The translations under genes were made by a program, and so were the position numbers. Shown one piece after another: positions 38,952-42,278 of a stretch of DNA of 42,278 nt. The stretch is from positions 1-42,278 of the forward strand of contig CAZJRB010000063.1 in NCBI GenBank assembly GCA_964547995.1, given 5' to 3'. Position 1 is the stretch's first letter. Each line of letters starts with the position of its first letter. Origin of the DNA: CAZJRB01 sp964547995 (GTDB lineage: Bacteria > Planctomycetota > Planctomycetia > Pirellulales > Thermoguttaceae). The notes below the pieces were generated by a model. The model worked only from the letters and a program-made list of their open reading frames with translations, ran no database searches and was not told the DNA's origin.

Positions 38952-39488
38952 GTGTCCATCTCCCTGCAACGCAACAGGCTTATCGTGTTTCCCAGCGATC
39001 TCGGCTGGATGGGGTTGATCGGTGCGGGCAAGGTGCTGAAAGCCCTTACCTTCGGCCACACCACCGAAGAAGCCGCCGCCCGGGCGTTGGGCCGCCTGGG
39101 CAATCAGACTGCGGGAGGCGCGTGGAACGAACCGCTTGTTCGGCGACTGAAGGCCTATGCCGCCGGCGTGCCGGTTGACTTCAGCGACATTGTGGTCGGT
39201 CCGGGCCATCTTACCGATTTTCAAAGACGGGTCCTCAAGCAGTGCCGTAAGATATCTTACGGCCGGACACGAACTTATGGACAACTCGCGTCCCTGTCAG
39301 GTTCTCCCCGGGCAGGGCGAGCCGTCGGAAGCTGCATGGCGGCCAACCCGATCCCCTTGGTTATCCCCTGCCACCGCGTCGTCCGGTCGGACGGCCGGGT
39401 TGGGTGCTATTCCTCTGTGGGGGGCACGAAGACAAAGGCACGTCTCCTGGCCATGGAATCGGCCCCCCGGCAGCCGGAACGACAATAG
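38952..39488 (+). CDS. ogt: Methylated-DNA--[protein]-cysteine S-methyltransferase (Ogt/MGMT)
   Basis: A 178-residue DNA repair protein that moves an alkyl group from O6-alkylguanine to its own cysteine. The acceptor is Cys140 in IPCHRVVRSDG. SYGRTRTYGQLASLSGSPRA (102-121) is the DNA-binding helix-turn-helix segment, with the usual Tyr and Arg finger. The end GCYSSVGGTKTKARLLAMES matches the family. GTG at 38952 is chosen as the start because the conserved FPSDLGWMGLIG strand begins soon after; a TTG at 38847 in the same frame is possible and would add 35 residues. It stands alone on the plus strand, after a divergent gap of 173 nt without evident features. Confidence 0.88.
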   Translation: MSISLQRNRLIVFPSDLGWMGLIGAGKVLKALTFGHTTEEAAARALGRLGNQTAGGAWNEPLVRRLKAYAAGVPVDFSDIVVGPGHLTDFQRRVLKQCRKISYGRTRTYGQLASLSGSPRAGRAVGSCMAANPIPLVIPCHRVVRSDGRVGCYSSVGGTKTKARLLAMESAPRQPERQ

Positions 39489-39577
39489 CCGGGATGCAAC
39501 GCATCGCGGAGCGGTTGACATCACGCAGTCTCAGGTCAACAATGGCAGAAACGTTCCTCAACAAAATGAGCCTGCCA

Positions 39578-40681
39578 ATGAAGATTCAGAGAATAGCGGC
39601 CTACAAAGTCAATCTTCCCCTGCATGAAGGGAGCTACGACTGGTCGGGCGGCAAGTCAGTCTCGGTGTTCGACAGCACGATCGTCCGCATCGAGACGGAT
39701 GCCGGTCTGGTCGGCCACGGGGAAGTCTGCCCGTTGGGGCCGTTCTATCTCCCGGCATACGGCCCCGGCGCCCGGGCCGGGATTGCCGAATTGGCTCCGC
39801 ACCTGATCGGCCGGGATCCTACCGAGCTGGGGCGTCTGAATCGCTTCATGGATGCTGCACTGAAAGGCCACCCCTACGTCAAATCGGCCATCGACATGGC
39901 CTGCTGGGACATCCTCGGGCAAGTGGCGGGGGTGCCCGTTTGTGCCTTGCTCGGCGGCCGCTATGGGAACGACTTCGTGCTCTACCGGGCCATTTCCCAG
40001 CGCCCGCCCGACGAGATGGCCGCCAACGTGGCCGGCTATCGGGCAGAAGGCTATCGCCGGTTCCAGCTCAAGGTCGGCGGCGATCCCGACACCGACATCG
40101 AGCGGATCCGCGCCGTGGCGGCCGAAATGCAACTCGGCGAAAAGCTGGTGGCCGACGCCAACACCGGCTGGCTTATGCACGAAGCGGCACGCGTCGTCCG
40201 GGCGGTCCGCGACGTGGACGTCTACATCGAACAGCCGTGCCTCAGCTACGAAGAGTGTCTGGCGATTCGCCGCCGCACCGACCACCCCTTCGTGCTCGAT
40301 GAATCGATCGACGGTATGGATATTCTGCTCCGCGCGAACTCCGAGCAGGCGATGGACGTGGTCAACATCAAGATCAGCAAGTTCGGCGGTCTGACCAAGG
40401 CTTGCCAAGCCCGCGATCTGTGCGTCTCGCTTGGGATTGCCATGACGATCGAGGACAGTTGGGGCGGCGACATCATCACGGCGGCGATCGCACACCTTGC
40501 CCACAGCACGCCGACGGAGTTCCTGTTCACCGCGACGGACTTCAACAGCTACGTCACGGTCAGCACGGCCGAGGGCGCGCCGCAACGGGCGAAAGGCCGC
40601 ATGGCCGCCTCGACCGCACCCGGCTTGGGCATTACACCACGTATGGACGTGCTCGGCGATCCGTTGGTCGACGTGAGTTAA
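39578..40681 (+). CDS. Enolase-superfamily enzyme, probable cis-3-hydroxy-L-proline dehydratase
   Basis: A 367-residue member of the enolase superfamily, muconate lactonizing enzyme subgroup. The acid-base and metal residues are in place: Lys165 in FQLKVGG, Asp193 in VADANTGW, Glu218 in IEQPC, Asp241 in VLDESID and Lys265/Lys268 in IKISKFGG. Long stretches such as FDSTIVRIETDAGLVGHGEV, GHPYVKSAIDMACWDILG and AMTIEDSWGGDIITAAIAH match what I recall of cis-3-hydroxy-L-proline dehydratases, which give 1-pyrroline-2-carboxylate. Related epimerases of hydroxyproline betaine are an alternative. ATG 39578 is chosen at the first strand (MKIQRIAAYKV); two in-frame ATGs lie just upstream. A DapA-family gene follows by 98 nt with a family C repeat between. 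Confidence 0.8.
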   Translation: MKIQRIAAYKVNLPLHEGSYDWSGGKSVSVFDSTIVRIETDAGLVGHGEVCPLGPFYLPAYGPGARAGIAELAPHLIGRDPTELGRLNRFMDAALKGHPYVKSAIDMACWDILGQVAGVPVCALLGGRYGNDFVLYRAISQRPPDEMAANVAGYRAEGYRRFQLKVGGDPDTDIERIRAVAAEMQLGEKLVADANTGWLMHEAARVVRAVRDVDVYIEQPCLSYEECLAIRRRTDHPFVLDESIDGMDILLRANSEQAMDVVNIKISKFGGLTKACQARDLCVSLGIAMTIEDSWGGDIITAAIAHLAHSTPTEFLFTATDFNSYVTVSTAEGAPQRAKGRMAASTAPGLGITPRMDVLGDPLVDVS

Positions 40682-40708
40682 GAGTTGCCCTGGAACAGGT
40701 TTCCCCGC

Positions 40709-40736
40709 CCCGTTTAGCCGCCGACGGTACGTCGGC
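40709..40736. repeat. Family C palindromic repeat, second copy
   Basis: The leader CCCGTTTAGCCGCC is followed by a stem GCCGACG-GTA-CGTCGGC (40720-40736). Compared with 11553-11580 the leader is the same, while the stem has changed on both arms (GCCGTCG...CGACGGC there) with pairing kept. Confidence 0.75.
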
Positions 40737-40779
40737 GAAAGCGGCGCGTTGACACAAAACACCATGACAGGAGACTGAC

Positions 40780-41664
40780 GTGCCAAACGAATTTCGCGGC
40801 ATCTTTCCGGCGCTGGTCACACCCATGACGCCGGATGAAGAGATCGACCTTGCAACGCTGGACACCCTGGTTAACTACTTAATTGAGCAGGGTGTCCACG
40901 GGGTAATCCCGCTGGGCAGCACGGGGGAATACTACGCGCTGAGTGCCCAGGAGCGGGAAGAGGTCCTGACCACCGCGATCGATGCGGCCGACGGGCGGGT
41001 ACCCGTCCTGGCCGGGGCAAACGCCGGCGCGACCCGCGAGGTCGTCGGATATTGTCTCCAGGCCGAGCGGCTCGGTGCGGCGGGCGTCATGCTGGCCGCC
41101 CCGTACTATTCCTTGCCCACCAACGACGAGCTAGTCGAGCATTTTCGCGCGGTGGCCGAGTCGATCGACATCCCGATCATGCTTTACAACTACCCCGGCC
41201 GGACCGGCGTCGACATGACGCCCGACGTGATCGAACGCCTCGCCGAGCTGGACCGCATCCAGTACGTCAAGGAAAGCAGCGGGCAGGTGAGCCGCATCAG
41301 CGAAATCATCCGCCGGTGCGGGGAAAAGATCACCGTTTTCTGCGGCTGCGACACGGCGGCCCTGGAGAGCTTCATCCTCGGGGCGGCTGGTTGGGTCGGC
41401 GGTGTCGTCAATCTGCTGCCCAAGCAGCACGTCGAGCTGTTCCGCCTGGTCGTGAAAGAAGGCGACATCCCCGTCGCACGCGAGTTGTACTACAAGCTCC
41501 TGCCGGTCCTGAGCATGATGGAGGGCGGCAAGTACACCCAGTTCGTCAAGGCGGGGTGCAAGCTGGCAGGCCACCCGGTCGGTCCCCCCCGCCGGCCGCT
41601 ACTGCCGGCAACCCCCGACGAGATCGCTAAGCTGAAAGAACTGCTCTCGCCGTTGCTGCCGTGA
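40780..41664 (+). CDS. DapA-family lyase/deaminase
   Basis: A 294-residue TIM-barrel Schiff-base enzyme of the dihydrodipicolinate synthase/N-acetylneuraminate lyase family. Lys164 in YVKESSG forms the Schiff base; Tyr136 in LYNYPGRTG and the GSTGEYYAL loop (46-54) complete the active site, and Arg141 is the carboxylate-binding residue. The GTG start is supported by AGGAG 8 nt upstream. True DapA of lysine synthesis is one option, but its neighbour is a hydroxyproline-type dehydratase, and 1-pyrroline-4-hydroxy-2-carboxylate deaminase of hydroxyproline breakdown belongs to the same family. So the specific reaction is inferred from context only. Confidence 0.82.
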   Translation: MPNEFRGIFPALVTPMTPDEEIDLATLDTLVNYLIEQGVHGVIPLGSTGEYYALSAQEREEVLTTAIDAADGRVPVLAGANAGATREVVGYCLQAERLGAAGVMLAAPYYSLPTNDELVEHFRAVAESIDIPIMLYNYPGRTGVDMTPDVIERLAELDRIQYVKESSGQVSRISEIIRRCGEKITVFCGCDTAALESFILGAAGWVGGVVNLLPKQHVELFRLVVKEGDIPVARELYYKLLPVLSMMEGGKYTQFVKAGCKLAGHPVGPPRRPLLPATPDEIAKLKELLSPLLP

Positions 41665-41802
41665 ACAAACGGACCTCCGTCCGGAAGGGTTACACCCACG
41701 TTCTGGCCCTCCGCAATCGCGACTGACGACCTCTCGCCAAGACCTCGGTTTCCCTATATCAGGGGGGGATTCGGGAAAAATCGAAAAAATGACCCAGAGT
41801 TA

Positions 41803-41831
41803 TTGACTTAATTTATCTTGCACCGTAATAT
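41803..41831 (+). promoter_or_regulatory. Strong sigma70-type promoter
   Basis: TTGACT (41803-41808), a spacer of exactly 17 nt, then TAATAT (41826-41831). Both boxes match the consensus at five positions. The region is AT-rich against a GC-rich background. It is followed by the direct repeats AGATACTT at 41833-41840 and 41846-41853. It lies 37 nt ahead of the secreted protein start at 41868. Confidence 0.6.
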
Positions 41832-41867
41832 TAGATACTTAAAGTAGATACTTTAGGGTAGCGGGAG

Positions 41868-42269
41868 ATGGCTGTGAAGCATACTATCCCATTTTGTTGT
41901 TTCTGCGCCGTGCTGGCCTTGTTGGTCTGCCCGGCCGCGGCAGAGGTCTACACGGGTTGGATGAACTTCCCGGGCGACGACCCCGCCACCCTGGACGTGG
42001 CCGGTCAGGGGAACGGCTGGCCGACGGGTTTCTCCATCGACTGGCAGGTCTCCAACGAAGAGACGGGCGGGCCGGGCGGCTACGACTGGTTCTACGACTA
42101 CACGATCAACGTCGCTAAATTCGCACCTAGCCGGTTGATCGTCGAGACGGCCGGCTCGTTCACCGCCGCCAACATCAGCACCGTGAAGCTGTACCACAAC
42201 TCCATCGAACAGTCCTACCCTAGCAGCCCGTTGAAAAAGTCCTGCCCCGCAAATAACCTGGAAGTGTGA
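41868..42269 (+). pseudogene. Secreted protein gene, apparently truncated by a transposon end
   Basis: A 133-residue reading frame. The signal peptide is FCCFCAVLALLVCPAAA with a cut near AAAEVYTG. The mature part (YTGWMNFPGDDPATLDVAG, SIDWQVSNEETGGPGGYDW, PSRLIVETAGSFTAANISTV) looks like the start of a beta-rich planctomycete secreted protein of PEP-CTERM type, which would normally run to about 200-250 residues and end with a sorting signal. Instead, after LYHNSIEQSYPSS the frame runs into SPLKKSCPANNLEV, encoded by bases that look like an IS end. ATG at 41868 is taken; GTG at 41874 has a better distance (6 nt) to GGGAG. A strong promoter lies upstream. Confidence 0.5.
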
Positions 42270-42278
42270 TTGACATAT
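42221..42278. mobile_element. Probable insertion sequence end at window edge
   Basis: The string AGCAGCCCGTTGAAAAAG (42223-42240) resembles the terminal inverted repeat of transposons I recall from planctomycete genomes (the other strand reads CTTTTTCAACGGGCTG). It coincides with the point where the secreted protein frame stops looking like its family. The element itself would lie beyond the window, so its type cannot be told. Confidence 0.35.

Noticed and set aside
1..42278. tRNA or rRNA genes
   Set aside because: No cloverleaf with a TTC-type arm or rRNA-like segment was seen by eye. A covariance search would be needed to exclude a small RNA.

Overview
The window looks like a chromosomal segment of a GC-rich member of the Planctomycetota, probably a Pirellulales-like lineage. 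The evidence is the family content: two secreted proteins with an SHD1 (SLA1 homology 1) domain, PQQ-like beta-propellers with the W-P-R-F-R-G entry motif, a stub of the N-terminal region typical of planctomycete Ser/Thr kinases, and many short palindromic repeats at gene edges. No rRNA, tRNA or CRISPR array was seen. No gap between genes exceeds about 300 bases.

Layout. 141-2386 (minus) is a sugar-phosphate operon: RpiB, a TIM-barrel isomerase/epimerase and an AlsE-like epimerase. 2591-5672 (minus) holds a PL10-type pectate lyase coupled to a kinase-like stub, a small unknown protein and a TPR protein. 5817-12405 (plus), with a convergent holo-ACP synthase at 12447-12836, is a dedicated type II acyl-chain cluster: ketosynthase, ACP, two CrtI-like FAD oxidoreductases around an unknown Cys-motif protein, a FabZ-like dehydratase and a FabI-like reductase. 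The set recalls the gene sets proposed for ladderane lipids in anammox planctomycetes. 12980-17717 (minus) has an ABC-F ATPase, two SHD1 beta-propeller paralogues and, between them, a dual-specificity phosphatase that resembles plant SEX4 glucan phosphatases.

17964-29845 (plus) is a redox island: a PQQ-like propeller, an NHL propeller with a CGCC motif, a small cysteine-rich protein, a Tat-exported ferredoxin and a NapH/NosR-like polyferredoxin (several joined by ATGA overlaps), then an acetyltransferase, an unknown protein, a second PQQ-like protein, a NuoE-NuoF-ferredoxin fusion, and a NuoG/GltD-like flavoprotein that seems to lack its NAD(P)H-binding insert. 29998-34587 (minus) is an RND pump with its adaptor. 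The rest is mixed: an orphan secretion-type ATPase, an aldo/keto reductase, a HAMP membrane protein, a clan AA protease with a partner, an O6-alkylguanine methyltransferase, a probable hydroxyproline pair (enolase-superfamily dehydratase plus DapA-family enzyme), and a secreted protein apparently cut off at the right edge by a transposon end.

A second layer is a set of at least seven palindromic repeat families at gene borders. Four share a stem of 7 bp or more around a 3-nt loop. Some occur as inverted pairs that form 77-132 bp MITE-like units, and several supply stop codons or C-terminal codons to neighbouring genes. The most interesting items are the acyl cluster, the redox island with its FAD-only flavoprotein, the SEX4-like phosphatase and this repeat system. 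All functions are inferred from reading the sequence; no database search was run.
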